A DNA stretch of 64,000 nt from SAR324 cluster bacterium (GTDB lineage: Bacteria; SAR324; NAC60-12): assembly GCA_015232315.1 (NCBI GenBank), contig JADFZZ010000012.1, positions 47,335-111,334 on the forward strand, given 5' to 3'. Shown here piece after piece: positions 26,373 to 35,498 of the stretch. A program made the translations under genes and the position numbers. The notes under the pieces are model-generated. The model was not told the origin of the DNA, made no database searches, and saw only the letters and a list, made by a program, of their open reading frames with translations. Position 1 is the stretch's first letter. Every line of letters starts with the position of its first letter.

Positions 26373-28265
26373 CTATATTTTTTGGCGTTTTCTCATACGT
26401 TTGATGAAAAATCCGATTCCAATTAAAGCTACCAAAGTAGGAATCGCCAGCATATTCAGGACCATCAACCAATTTCCAAGGCTTTCAATATCCTGTCTAA
26501 GAATCTTACGGACTTCCCGCAGTCGTTTTTTTGTTTTTAATTCTTCTTCCCTGAATTGCTCAATTTCTTTCTGGAGTTCAGGCGTCAGCAATAATTTTCG
26601 TTGCTTCCCTGCCTGGTCCTGCAGAGACTGAAGTTTTTGCCGAACCTCATCCAGTTTTTGCTGAAGCATGGCTTCTTCTTCCTGATAGCGGAACATGGCT
26701 TGTTGCTGTATTTCAATCAAAGTAGTGAACGGTCTGGTAAATCGTCCTCTGGATCTGATGCTCATCAGGGCTTCATTTCCTGACAGAAACTCCACCGCGT
26801 TCATGGCAAAGTTAAGATTGTCATTGGTGGGCTGAATGATGACTTGTCCGAGGAATCCCATTTTTTGAACAGAAAAGGCATCACTGATAAAATCCACATC
26901 ACTCACGATCAGAATGGTATTGGCTTCTTTGGCTTTATTCAGGTGTGGATGTGTCAACGCTGGAGCCGGGGTTTCGGCATCGCCTTCCTGTGCTTCCCTA
27001 GCGGGTTGGCCTGCGGGAAACGCTGTTTCAAAGGTGCCTCGAATCAGACCTGCCACCGCTTTTTGTGTCTGGTCAGGTTTTAGGGTTTTAAGAATCTGTT
27101 CCGGTCCGGAGAAGCGCATCATGAAGGCATCGACCAGGCCACTGTCAGTTGTGGTTTGAATCAATGGCGTCCATTCGACATCGGCATCCTTGATTTTTTT
27201 GAGTGCGCCGCTTTCCACAAAAAACATATTTTCCAACTGGCTGGTGACAGGATGTGTGTTATCCAATGCTTCAGGATTCATGGTCATCCAGAGCGGAAAA
27301 CGAATGACTGCGCCATTGCCGGAATTGACCGGGGTCGCGTATGTGAAATCCCCAATGAGTTTACCGGATTCCATTTCAATGCCCCAGGTTTGGAATAATT
27401 TGGGGAGTTCACTGTTGTTGGCCGGCATCTGCCCGAATTGTCCATTGGGTGGCGCGTTGCGGGCATCTTCTCGTGAAAAAGGATCAACCATGACAATCAC
27501 TCGACCGCCTCTCAGCACATACTGGTCAATGGCATATTGCAGTCTTTCACTGAAGGATTTGGGATGAATCACGAGCAGAATTTTAATGTCATCCGCAATT
27601 TCTTCAGTGGTGACAGGAATATGTTTCACTTCAAAGTTTTTTTCAAGTTCACTGACAACGACCCACCGGGATGACTCCGACTGACCTCTCATGAATGCCG
27701 GGGTATTGCCCATCAGATCCATGGAGGACAGGATTCCGATTTTGGTTAAATGCGGGGTGCTGAGTTTATACAGGGCCTGCGAGATATCATATTCCAGAAA
27801 TTCTTCACGACGCGGATCAAAGAAGGGGATGTTGACTTCCCTGTCTACCGAAAGGCCAACCATTCCGAAATAAACCGGACTGCCGCTGGGAAGATTGACA
27901 GGATTGACGCCATATTTCTGTGCCCATTCCTCTTCTTCACTGTCTGGTTTGGGATCATAGGATTCAATTTCCAGCATGTTTCCGGAAATGTTTTTGTATT
28001 CGCCCAAAAGTTCTTCCACCCGTTGTGCATAGGTTTTGAACTGAGGCGGGATTTCCTCATTGCTTTTTGAAAAATAAAATTTGATGGTCACTTTATCTTC
28101 CAGCCCTTCAACAATTTTCCGGGTTCCGGGAGCGATCGTAAAAACTTTTTCTTCGGTGACATCCCAACGGAGGGGAATGAAATAAAAAATAACATTGATT
28201 GCAATCAGGCTGATCAGTAACAACAGAATCATGACTCCTGAATAGGATAATTGATGCCGATTCAT
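26373..28265 (-). CDS. GldG-like ABC exporter auxiliary protein
   Basis: A 630-residue protein with a membrane helix at each end (MILLLLISLIAINVIFYF near the N-terminus and MLAIPTLVALIGIGFFI near the C-terminus) and a large extracytoplasmic domain. Recognisable parts are the RWDVTEEKVFTIAPGT start and FLEYDISQALYKL, then RVIVMVDPF and a C-terminal coiled coil. This is the GldG/DUF4350-type subunit that accompanies GldA and GldF ABC proteins. It ends the three-gene operon (ATPase, permease, this protein; gaps of 12-14 bases). AGGAG precedes the ATG. Substrate unknown. Confidence 0.82.
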   Translation of the reverse strand: MNRHQLSYSGVMILLLLISLIAINVIFYFIPLRWDVTEEKVFTIAPGTRKIVEGLEDKVTIKFYFSKSNEEIPPQFKTYAQRVEELLGEYKNISGNMLEIESYDPKPDSEEEEWAQKYGVNPVNLPSGSPVYFGMVGLSVDREVNIPFFDPRREEFLEYDISQALYKLSTPHLTKIGILSSMDLMGNTPAFMRGQSESSRWVVVSELEKNFEVKHIPVTTEEIADDIKILLVIHPKSFSERLQYAIDQYVLRGGRVIVMVDPFSREDARNAPPNGQFGQMPANNSELPKLFQTWGIEMESGKLIGDFTYATPVNSGNGAVIRFPLWMTMNPEALDNTHPVTSQLENMFFVESGALKKIKDADVEWTPLIQTTTDSGLVDAFMMRFSGPEQILKTLKPDQTQKAVAGLIRGTFETAFPAGQPAREAQEGDAETPAPALTHPHLNKAKEANTILIVSDVDFISDAFSVQKMGFLGQVIIQPTNDNLNFAMNAVEFLSGNEALMSIRSRGRFTRPFTTLIEIQQQAMFRYQEEEAMLQQKLDEVRQKLQSLQDQAGKQRKLLLTPELQKEIEQFREEELKTKKRLREVRKILRQDIESLGNWLMVLNMLAIPTLVALIGIGFFIKRMRKRQKI

Positions 28266-28277
28266 AAAGCTTTTCTC

Positions 28278-29012
28278 CTAAAGTGATTTATATGAGTCCA
28301 GAATCACGACATTCATCATCAGCATGAAACCGATGATGCTTCCAAAATAAACAATATCTCTCAAATCAACCACACCTCTGCGAATCGCGTTGAAATGGGT
28401 GGTAAAACTGAACTGGCTGATCAAATCAGAAATCCATACCGGAAAAACCGCATTCAGAACATCCGCCATAACTCCCCAGCCTAACAGAACCAGAACCAGG
28501 CAGATGATGACACTGAGGATAAAACTGATGACCTGATTTTTGGTCAGTGCGGAGGTGCAGCTTGAGATGGCGAGATAGGCACCGGCCATCAAGGCACTGC
28601 CTAAATACCCCGCAATGATCGGACCATTGTCAGGTTCTCCCAGAAATTGTACGGTCAGAATCATGGGGAACGTCAGAACCAGTGCGATTGTGATGAAAGC
28701 CCATGCTGCCAGAAATTTTGAGAACACAACGGTAAACAGATTTACAGGCATGGTTAACAGTAATTCAACCGTACCGGTTCGGCGTTCTTCCGCCCAGAGT
28801 CGCATGCCCACAGCAGGAATCAGGAACAGATACAGCCAGGGATGAAACAGGAAAAAGATTTCCAGTGTCGCCTGGTTCATTTTATAGAAATTCCCCAGCA
28901 GAAAGGTGCATCCAGCACTGGCCATCAGAAAAATAACAATAAAAACATAGGCCACGGGAGATCGAAAATAGCTGAACAATTCCCGTTTGAAGATAGGTAA
29001 CCAACCATTCAT
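28278..29012 (-). CDS. ABC-2 type permease (GldF-like)
   Basis: A 244-residue membrane protein with six hydrophobic segments. ELFSYFRSPVAYVFIVIFL at the start and EERRTGTVELLLTMPVN are diagnostic of ABC-2/GldF-type permeases. It would form the channel for the ATPase encoded just upstream and works with the GldG-like subunit downstream. AGAGG lies before the ATG. Homologues serve gliding motility in Bacteroidota, but in other phyla the substrate is unknown. Confidence 0.88.
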   Translation of the reverse strand: MNGWLPIFKRELFSYFRSPVAYVFIVIFLMASAGCTFLLGNFYKMNQATLEIFFLFHPWLYLFLIPAVGMRLWAEERRTGTVELLLTMPVNLFTVVFSKFLAAWAFITIALVLTFPMILTVQFLGEPDNGPIIAGYLGSALMAGAYLAISSCTSALTKNQVISFILSVIICLVLVLLGWGVMADVLNAVFPVWISDLISQFSFTTHFNAIRRGVVDLRDIVYFGSIIGFMLMMNVVILDSYKSL

Positions 29013-29026
29013 AATACCTCTTTGAG

Positions 29027-29959
29027 TCAGACTGTTGTTACTTGACGGAACACTTCATCCAGATGGCCTTTTTCCACAAAAAGTTCCAGGACGTTCATGT
29101 TTTTTTCACGGAGAAATTCATCCACCTGTTGATGCAGGGTCTGCCCAGCTTTGGGAAACAGTTGAACAGAAAGATGATTGTTTTCTACCCGGGTGATTTG
29201 AACCGAGTCAACCTGGGCTAATTGCTTCAAGGCACCTGAGACCTGATCAGGTGCGGAGGTTTCTATGGTCAGACTGACAGCATTATGAAACCTGGATCTG
29301 GCCATCAATTGTTCGGGTGTTCCATCCGCCACAAGCTTGCCTTTGGCAATGATCAACGCTCTGGTACAGATGGTTTCCACTTCTTCGAGAATATGGGTCG
29401 ATACCAGAACAGCCCGTTGTTCACTCAAATGTTTGATGAGTGTTCTTACTTCGTGTTTCTGATTGGGGTCTAGTCCGTCTGTGGGCTCATCCAGAATCAG
29501 GACGGGTGGTTCATGGATCAGGGATTGAGCCAGACAGGTGCGTTGACGATAACCCTTGGAAAGCGTTTCAATCATTTGATACCGAACATCTTTGAGGGCT
29601 GCCAATTCAAGAACTTTTTCAACACTGTTCTTGAGCATTTTTCCTGTCAGTCCACGGATTTCTCCCGCAAACAGCAGAAATTCCTCCACCAGCATTTCCT
29701 GATAGGACGGAGCGCTTTCAGGCAAATATCCAATATTTTTTCTTACCTCAATGGGATGTTTCTGGATGTTGAAGCCACAGACATCCGCGGTTCCACTGGT
29801 TGGCGGCAGAAAACAAGTCAGCATTTTCATAGTGGTAGATTTGCCTGCGCCATTGGGGCCCAGAAAACCAAGCACTTCACCTTTTTTAACTTCAAAGCTG
29901 ATTTGATCTACCACCCGGGCAGTTCCAAAATCCTTGGTGAGTTTATCGACTCGAATCAT
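29027..29959 (-). CDS. ABC transporter ATP-binding protein (GldA-like)
   Basis: A 310-residue ATPase. Walker A is GPNGAGKST, the signature is TLSKGYRQRTCLAQSL (an LSKGY variant common in this group), and Walker B is VLILDEPTDGLDP. The C-terminal 90 residues form the accessory domain seen in ABC-2 exporter ATPases. I chose the ATG at 29959, where AGGGGA is well placed, over a longer frame from 30010. It is the first gene of the exporter operon. Confidence 0.92.
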   Translation of the reverse strand: MIRVDKLTKDFGTARVVDQISFEVKKGEVLGFLGPNGAGKSTTMKMLTCFLPPTSGTADVCGFNIQKHPIEVRKNIGYLPESAPSYQEMLVEEFLLFAGEIRGLTGKMLKNSVEKVLELAALKDVRYQMIETLSKGYRQRTCLAQSLIHEPPVLILDEPTDGLDPNQKHEVRTLIKHLSEQRAVLVSTHILEEVETICTRALIIAKGKLVADGTPEQLMARSRFHNAVSLTIETSAPDQVSGALKQLAQVDSVQITRVENNHLSVQLFPKAGQTLHQQVDEFLREKNMNVLELFVEKGHLDEVFRQVTTV

Positions 29960-30338
29960 AACAATCCCCTCAGAGAAGACAGAGTGTTGTCTGCCCATAG
30001 TTTTTGGCATAAAAAACTGTGAAGCATGAGAATGAAAGGGTTTTTATACACGGATCTTTGCTATATGAGTTTCAGAATGAATTTCTACAATCATAGAAAA
30101 ACATTGATGTGGATGGGTTGAGCAAGTGACTGTTTATATTGGGGAAGCTGATACAATATAAAAAATTGGAATACAAGTTTTTTTATTCATAATCTATAGT
30201 GTTCCAGATAATTATTTCCTGGGAGCGTAGGCGTCCCGCCCGCATTTGGAGGGCAGATGCCCTCCCTCCGACCAAATTATTTTTCTGGAATACTATATAT
30301 TTTGTCTAAAGTGGCCGAAAATATGACCAACCCCAAAA
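29960..30338. other. Intergenic region upstream of the ABC operon
   Basis: About 380 bases, AT-rich from 30030 to 30195. It must carry the operon promoter on the minus strand. The right part (30195-30297) is an inverted-repeat element listed separately, placed downstream of the carbonic anhydrase gene. I see no gene here. Confidence 0.4.
30195..30297. repeat. Imperfect inverted-repeat element with GC-rich core
   Basis: Outer arms of about 23 bases, TATAGTGTTCCAGATAATTA (from 30195) and AATTATTTTTCTGGAATACT (from 30275), are imperfect inverted repeats. They enclose a GC-rich core with the palindrome GGAGGGCAGATGCCCTCC. The core resembles the short GC-rich intergenic repeats dispersed in many bacterial genomes. 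I see no second copy in this window. Confidence 0.55.
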
Positions 30339-30980
30339 TCAGGAATGATGAAGATCCATGTGATAAATGTCTTCAATCTGGTGTTTGCCTGAAATGCAGA
30401 GTTCCATATCTTGTAAAATTCCGTCTTCCATTCGATAAATCCAGCCATGCACAGAAAGCGGTTGTTCTCGTTGCCAGGCCTGTTGGACAAAATTGGTATG
30501 GCATAAATTGAACACCTGATAGTGAACATTCATTTCACACATAAGGTCGATCCGTTTGTCTTCTTCAGGAATGGAATCAATCTGTTCTCGATTGAGATAA
30601 TAAATATCTTTAATATTCCGCAACCAGTTGTCCAGAAGACCCATTGATTTTTTTTCCATTGCAGACCGGATCCCGCCACAACCATAATGTCCGCAAATGA
30701 TGATGTGTGGAATTTTCAGAACTTCCACAGCGTATTGAATCACGCACAAACAATTCATATCCGTATGCACCACCATATTGGCAATATTCCGATGCACAAA
30801 CATTTCACCGGCGTCAACTCCTGTGATTTCGTTAGCCGGCACACGACTGTCTGAACAACCGATCCACAAATAGGAAGGTCGTTGTTCTTTTGCCAGCCGG
30901 ACAAAATAATCAGGATCTTCCTTTGATTTATCGGCAGCCCATTGACGATTTAATTTAAATAATGAGGCAAGTTGCTTCAC
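30339..30980 (-). CDS. can: Beta-class carbonic anhydrase
   Basis: A 213-residue zinc enzyme that interconverts CO2 and bicarbonate, supplying bicarbonate for biosynthesis. Ligands and active-site residues are in place: C42 and D44 in WIGCSDSRVP, H98 and C101 in ICGHYGCGG. The numbering equals that of E. coli Can. The start is a GTG at 30980 with GGAG seven bases upstream. It follows an MscS-family gene by 12 bases and is likely co-transcribed with it. Confidence 0.95.
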   Translation of the reverse strand: MKQLASLFKLNRQWAADKSKEDPDYFVRLAKEQRPSYLWIGCSDSRVPANEITGVDAGEMFVHRNIANMVVHTDMNCLCVIQYAVEVLKIPHIIICGHYGCGGIRSAMEKKSMGLLDNWLRNIKDIYYLNREQIDSIPEEDKRIDLMCEMNVHYQVFNLCHTNFVQQAWQREQPLSVHGWIYRMEDGILQDMELCISGKHQIEDIYHMDLHHS

Positions 30981-30992
30981 AGGGATCTCCAG

Positions 30993-31856
30993 TTACAAAA
31001 TGGCCAATCGGACATCTTCGTGATCCTTGAAAGTTTCCAGAATTTCTTTCCAGATTCTGGATTCAGTATCACGACGAGTTCGGGGGTTACAAAGATATCT
31101 CAAAGTCAAAACCAAACCCTTGGGTGGAATGAAACTCACATGAGTGTACACGGTTGGTGTCAAGTGTCGAAATATAATAAAGTAATTTTCATCAGGTCTG
31201 GCAGGTGTGGCTGGCTCGCAACATTTATCAAGAATGCCTCTGAGCAGAATTTCTGCTTTCTGCCAGTTGCATGAAAAATCCAGGTAAACAGGAATCTCAT
31301 GCCAGATATAGGGAAATCCCATCATATAATTGGCAATGGGCTGATTCAGAACCGTGCTATTTGGGATTTTGATCAGTCTGCCGGAACTTTGCTCAGCCTG
31401 TATCCAGCCACCAACTTCCATGAGGGTGAAATAAAAAATCCCGATATCCACCACATCGCCTTTGTTGTTGACGATTTCAATTCTGTCACCGATTGAAAAC
31501 AGATGCCGCCACTGTATAAAAATCCAGCCCATAAAATTGGTCAGTGTTTCTTTCTGAGAAATAACCAATGCGGCCGCGGTGATTCCCAAAAAGGTTGAAA
31601 TGGGCTGTAATCCTCCCAGCCAAAGCTTTCCCAGCAAAATGATCAGGAAAAAAGTAATCAGATAGAAAAATAATTTCTTCCGGATAAATGCGCCTTTGGA
31701 ATCCTTGATTGCCAGGGAAAGGATTTTTTCAGCAATTTTATCCACCGACCAGAAGAGAAAAAACAAAACGATCGTGCCAACGATCTTTTCCGGAAGATTT
31801 TGTTCGCCAATTTTTGCAAACAGATTCAATTCATTCCAATAATTTTCGAACCACAT
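30993..31856 (-). CDS. MscS-family mechanosensitive channel
   Basis: A 287-residue membrane protein. There are hydrophobic segments at about residues 24-45 and 63-82, then the pore-lining segment ITAAALVISQKETLTNFMGW and the beta domain with IGDRIEIVNNKGDVVDIG and IKIPNSTVLNQPIANY, all MscS hallmarks. Such channels release solutes on osmotic downshift. The ribosome-binding site is weak (AACGG). Pairing with carbonic anhydrase might indicate bicarbonate or pH homeostasis, an inference from gene order. Confidence 0.9.
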   Translation of the reverse strand: MWFENYWNELNLFAKIGEQNLPEKIVGTIVLFFLFWSVDKIAEKILSLAIKDSKGAFIRKKLFFYLITFFLIILLGKLWLGGLQPISTFLGITAAALVISQKETLTNFMGWIFIQWRHLFSIGDRIEIVNNKGDVVDIGIFYFTLMEVGGWIQAEQSSGRLIKIPNSTVLNQPIANYMMGFPYIWHEIPVYLDFSCNWQKAEILLRGILDKCCEPATPARPDENYFIIFRHLTPTVYTHVSFIPPKGLVLTLRYLCNPRTRRDTESRIWKEILETFKDHEDVRLAIL

Positions 31857-31944
31857 ACTACCGTTAAGGAATGAATAATGTTCTATGAATTAATGAAGAA
31901 CGGGGAAGGAAAATAGGAGGAACACCGGGAATTTTCAAATTAAA

Positions 31945-31967
31945 ACTTCGGGCAGAGCGCCCGAAGT
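31945..31967 (-). terminator. Intrinsic terminator of the 32001-32258 gene
   Basis: ACTTCGGGC and GCCCGAAGT (31945-31953, 31959-31967) form a nine-base stem with a five-base loop. On the minus strand it is followed by TTTTAATTT, and it sits 33 bases after the small gene's stop. Confidence 0.8.
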
Positions 31968-32000
31968 CAGATGTTGTGTCAAAATACAATGACAGGATGC

Positions 32001-32258
32001 TTATTTTGATACTTTTTTCAGAAGATCCGCAGCCAATTCTCCAGCTTTTTCATTGATTTGGCGGATGGTGTCATAAACACTGCCAATGGTTTGATCGTGC
32101 TTTTCCTTGGCACCTTTGACCTGAGCGGCAATTGGTCCGATTTTTTCCAGCATTTCAAACGGAAGACTGGAAATCTTTTTATGAACTTCTTCTACGGTGG
32201 TGGCGCCTTTATTGATTGCATCCTGAACAACTTTCTGTAACTCTTCAACTTTAATCAT
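32001..32258 (-). CDS. Small coiled-coil protein, unknown function
   Basis: An 85-residue, almost wholly helical protein. The stretch GATTVEEVHKKISSLPFEML (residues about 19-38) and a C-terminal KAGELAADLLKK resemble a small conserved protein that I have met in other proteobacteria without assigned function; a distant phasin-like nature is conceivable. AGAGGAG before the ATG and a strong terminator suggest a well-expressed monocistronic gene. Confidence 0.65.
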   Translation of the reverse strand: MIKVEELQKVVQDAINKGATTVEEVHKKISSLPFEMLEKIGPIAAQVKGAKEKHDQTIGSVYDTIRQINEKAGELAADLLKKVSK

Positions 32259-32432
32259 ACTCTTCTCCTCTGTGAATAATTATTAATGAAACATGAACCA
32301 CAATGGCTTAATTCAGTCAATTTACACAATTTCCTGAGGCTGAACATGTGGTGCTAATTTCTCTCTAGCAACTTTAATAAGATTTCGCCAAGGGTTTTTT
32401 TATTTTTTTTTAATATCTCAGAAAATCGTGGG

Positions 32433-34970
32433 TTAAGGACGAGTGGAATATTCTTCATGAACAGGAATTGTCAGAATGAAAGTAGAGCCTTTCCCTTGAG
32501 CAGATTTAATACTTATCGTGCCGCCAACCTCGTCCACCATCGTCTTGACCGCATCCATGCCAACGCCGCGTCCTGAGACCTCCGTGACTTGTTCAGCAGT
32601 GCTGAAGCCTGGAATGAACAAGAGTTTCCAGACCGCGTTTTCTTCAATGTATTGATGGACCAGTTGCTGATCCAGTTGCGGATGTTTTTTTGCTTTTTCG
32701 ATCACTTTTTTCTCAGGAATCCCTCGGCCATCATCCTGAATTTCCAGAACGATATTCTGTTCTTTCTGCCAGGCGCGGAAGGTGATGATGCCCCATTCTT
32801 CCTTGCCCAGACTCAGACGTTCTTCCGGCAATTCGATTCCATGGTCCGCACAGTTCCTGAGCAAATGTCCCAACGGGCCTTCGAGTGCCAGCGCCAGTTG
32901 CTGGCTGATGGGAAATTGATCTCCTTCGATCCTCAGCCTGATCATTTTATCCAGTTTTTCATTGAGCTTGCCGAGTTCCTGATCCCAATGCTGAACAAGT
33001 TTTCTGACAGGAACCTGATCCATCTGACGAAAATAGCGGGTCACTTCAGGCCAGCGCTCATGAAAAACATTGTCTTTCAAATTTTCAAATACATCCCGGT
33101 CAATGACGATTCCCAGCAGACGACGACGGACTTCGGATTCCATATTTTCCAGGATGGCCTGGGCATACTGAACCTGTTGATTCAATTCAGCAATACCCTG
33201 CTTAATTTTGGTTCTCAGGTAAACCGGGATGGTTTGTTGTGTTTTATCAATCTTCAAATGATCTTCCAGCGTGTGAACCACTGATTTCATGGTATTGAGC
33301 AGAAAGATCCCACTTATGCCCTTGAGGGTGTGCAGATGGCGGGTCATTTCTACAAGGTTGAACTGTTGCGGATGATCCATGTGTTGTTCAAACTCATCCA
33401 ACTCGTTCAAGGTTTCCTCAGCCAGTTGAATCAGATTCAGATAGGAATCCGGATCATCATAAATTTTCTGGATAATATTTTTCTCAAGTTTCAACGCTTC
33501 CTGCTCCCTTGCAAGACGCCGTTCTTCCGTGATGTCTTCAAGGCCAATATCGACCGCGACCAGTTTTTTCATGGAACTCCAGCAAGGGTAGTAGCTCAGG
33601 CGACACTCCCTGCTTGCGCCATTGTCCAGCACAAAGCGGGTCTCTGTTGGAAGAAGCTGGATCAGCATGTCGAAGTCCATCATTGAATCTTCAAACAGAA
33701 TGGGAAAGGCCTGGCGCCATCCTTCCTGCTGGACTTCATCCTTTGGGAAAATAAGGGTTTCAACGGGTTTTCCTGTCAATTGACGCACCCCCAGAAGTTC
33801 GGTGCACTGGGTTGAATATTCATTGCTCACATTCCCTTGAGGATCCACTTTCATTAATCCCTGTGGTGTATGCTGGAACAGTTCACTGATTCGTTGACTG
33901 AGTTGGCTGAAACGGGTGGTGGTGTCGCGGAACACGTTCTGCCAGAGTTTGGGCAGACTGTTCACAATTTCCATGAAGGCATCCCGTTCAATCCGTAGAA
34001 TTTTACTGGGAAGCAATGTTTTAACAGTGGCCGAGGCATTCATTTCCCCACGTAAACAGGACATCTCGCCAACTGATTCACCAATATTCCGCTGTGCGAC
34101 GCGCTCATCATTCACCAGAATTTCCAGACAGCCTTCCTCAACAAAATACACACTGTCCGCCGGTTGTCCCTGTGTCAACAGAACCCGGTCCGCTTCGGCC
34201 TCGATTTCTTCCAGACAATATACCAGCGACATTAATTCTGAAGATTTGATGCCCTGAAACAAGGAAATCTTTTCCAAAAGAGCTAATCTGGAACGATGTT
34301 TGAAAATCAGCACCGCGTCTTCCAGGGTGTTTACATTTAAAAGTGTTGACAGATTGTCAGCATATTGACTGCTCAACTGTGTCAGAAGCTCTGTCTGATG
34401 TTTGTCAAGAGAGACCTTGTCATCACCCAGAATATCCAGAATTTTGGAAAAAGTCTGTTGCAGGGGGTCAGGAAGAATCGTCCACAGGTTCGAAAATTTC
34501 CGGTATTGCCCCAAGGCCTCTGTGACCCTGAAACGTTTTTGACGTTCCTGGGTCAGCAATTGGTCACGATGTTGAACCTGCTGAAGAAGTTTGTGGGTTT
34601 GACTGGAATGTTTCAGAACCATTCTGATTCTGGAGAGTAGCACTTTAGTATGGAACGGCTTGATCAGATAATCATTGGCACCATATTCCAGGCAATCATG
34701 CAGCATGGAATAATTTGCGGCGGTTGCGACCATGATAATGGGAAGCTCCTGAAATCTCTCTGTCTGACGGAGTTGACGCAGCAACCGCAGACCACTGATC
34801 ACAGGCATGTCGGCCTCCAGCAGAACAAGCTCAATTGATTCCTGCTCCAGAACAGAAAAGACCGCATGCGATTGTGTCACGGAAATTGACTCAAAACCAA
34901 ACTCGGCAAGCAATGTCATCAATGACTTTACGACCGGGACGGTGTGATCAACAATCAGAAATTTACCCAT
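32433..34970 (-). CDS. Hybrid CheA-like kinase: pseudo-REC, cNMP-type, PAS, HPt, HATPase
   Basis: An 845-residue cytoplasmic signalling protein. In order: a receiver domain (1-120), a coiled linker, a cyclic-nucleotide-binding-type domain (LLTQGQPADSVYFVEEG ... SVGEMSCLRGEMNASATV), a PAS-like domain before ITEERRLAREQE, an HPt domain with HLHTLKGISG, and a CheA-type ATPase with HLLRNCADHGIELPEER and GRGVGMDAVK. It ends after the ATPase, with no CheW-like domain. The receiver's phosphoacceptor is Glu52 (VLLEADMP) instead of Asp and the acidic pocket reads VDH, although T83 and K104 remain, so it may mimic a phosphorylated state. The conserved Arg of the cNMP cassette is also replaced. ATG 34970 has CCGGA upstream. 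Confidence 0.88.
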   Translation of the reverse strand: MGKFLIVDHTVPVVKSLMTLLAEFGFESISVTQSHAVFSVLEQESIELVLLEADMPVISGLRLLRQLRQTERFQELPIIMVATAANYSMLHDCLEYGANDYLIKPFHTKVLLSRIRMVLKHSSQTHKLLQQVQHRDQLLTQERQKRFRVTEALGQYRKFSNLWTILPDPLQQTFSKILDILGDDKVSLDKHQTELLTQLSSQYADNLSTLLNVNTLEDAVLIFKHRSRLALLEKISLFQGIKSSELMSLVYCLEEIEAEADRVLLTQGQPADSVYFVEEGCLEILVNDERVAQRNIGESVGEMSCLRGEMNASATVKTLLPSKILRIERDAFMEIVNSLPKLWQNVFRDTTTRFSQLSQRISELFQHTPQGLMKVDPQGNVSNEYSTQCTELLGVRQLTGKPVETLIFPKDEVQQEGWRQAFPILFEDSMMDFDMLIQLLPTETRFVLDNGASRECRLSYYPCWSSMKKLVAVDIGLEDITEERRLAREQEALKLEKNIIQKIYDDPDSYLNLIQLAEETLNELDEFEQHMDHPQQFNLVEMTRHLHTLKGISGIFLLNTMKSVVHTLEDHLKIDKTQQTIPVYLRTKIKQGIAELNQQVQYAQAILENMESEVRRRLLGIVIDRDVFENLKDNVFHERWPEVTRYFRQMDQVPVRKLVQHWDQELGKLNEKLDKMIRLRIEGDQFPISQQLALALEGPLGHLLRNCADHGIELPEERLSLGKEEWGIITFRAWQKEQNIVLEIQDDGRGIPEKKVIEKAKKHPQLDQQLVHQYIEENAVWKLLFIPGFSTAEQVTEVSGRGVGMDAVKTMVDEVGGTISIKSAQGKGSTFILTIPVHEEYSTRP

Positions 34971-35042
34971 AAATTTTCCGGAATACAATGACTTGAAAAT
35001 TAAAGACTGAACAACAATGGGCTGTTTTTATACTTTGATTTC

Positions 35043-35095
35043 GGCACCTTTGATTTTTATGTTGACAAACTGTCAACCAGGATTTGAAAGGTGCC
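35043..35095. promoter_or_regulatory. Nested palindrome upstream of the kinase gene
   Basis: GGCACCTTT (35043-35051) pairs with AAAGGTGCC (35087-35095), and inside it GTTGAC (35061-35066) pairs with GTCAAC (35072-35077). Both arms are perfect. It lies 73 bases upstream of the kinase start, suitable for an operator or an RNA structure in the leader; it could also be a decayed mobile element. Confidence 0.4.
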
Positions 35096-35247
35096 TAAAT
35101 TTCATAGAAAAATTGTTTCAGTTGACATGCATTTCATAGCATTCAAACAACCGATTTGCCAAGGTTTTTTCAATTCCTGATATATTGGCAGTTTTCAAAA
35201 GAGTTGGTAGATCCTGTGAATATTTCATGAAAAGGATATCGACAGTG

Positions 35248-35403
35248 GTAAGTTCTCAGCTTTCAGTTCTCAGTTTTTTTGAACCGATTGAAATTATTAT
35301 TATTTTTATATAAGCATAAAATTTTCTTTGAAAGTTTTATATTAATAAAACTTTCAATTTCAATGACTTACTAAAAGCTGAAGGCTGATTACTGAAAACT
35401 TAC
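35248..35403. repeat. MITE-like inverted repeat element, family A copy 2
   Basis: The ends GTAAGTTCTCAGC (from 35248) and ACTGAAAACTTAC (35391-35403) are imperfect inverted repeats. Inside are CAGCTTTCAG-like subrepeats and an AT-rich centre. The design and end sequences match the element at 15643-15780, although the subrepeats differ in detail. Confidence 0.7.
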
Positions 35404-35498
35404 AACTCTTGAGAAAAGAAAAAACAAGCCTTGATTCTATTTGACAGGAATGTAAGGAAACCTAAATAGTTTGTCACAACGTTCACCTCATTCATGAA

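Larger units (their letters stand above)
34971..35498. other. Intergenic region with a nested palindrome and a repeat element
   Basis: About 530 bases between the divergent kinase and solute-binding protein genes. It holds the nested palindrome at 35043-35095 and the family A element at 35248-35403, both listed separately, in an AT-rich background. No gene is visible. Promoters for both flanking genes must lie here. Confidence 0.5.
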
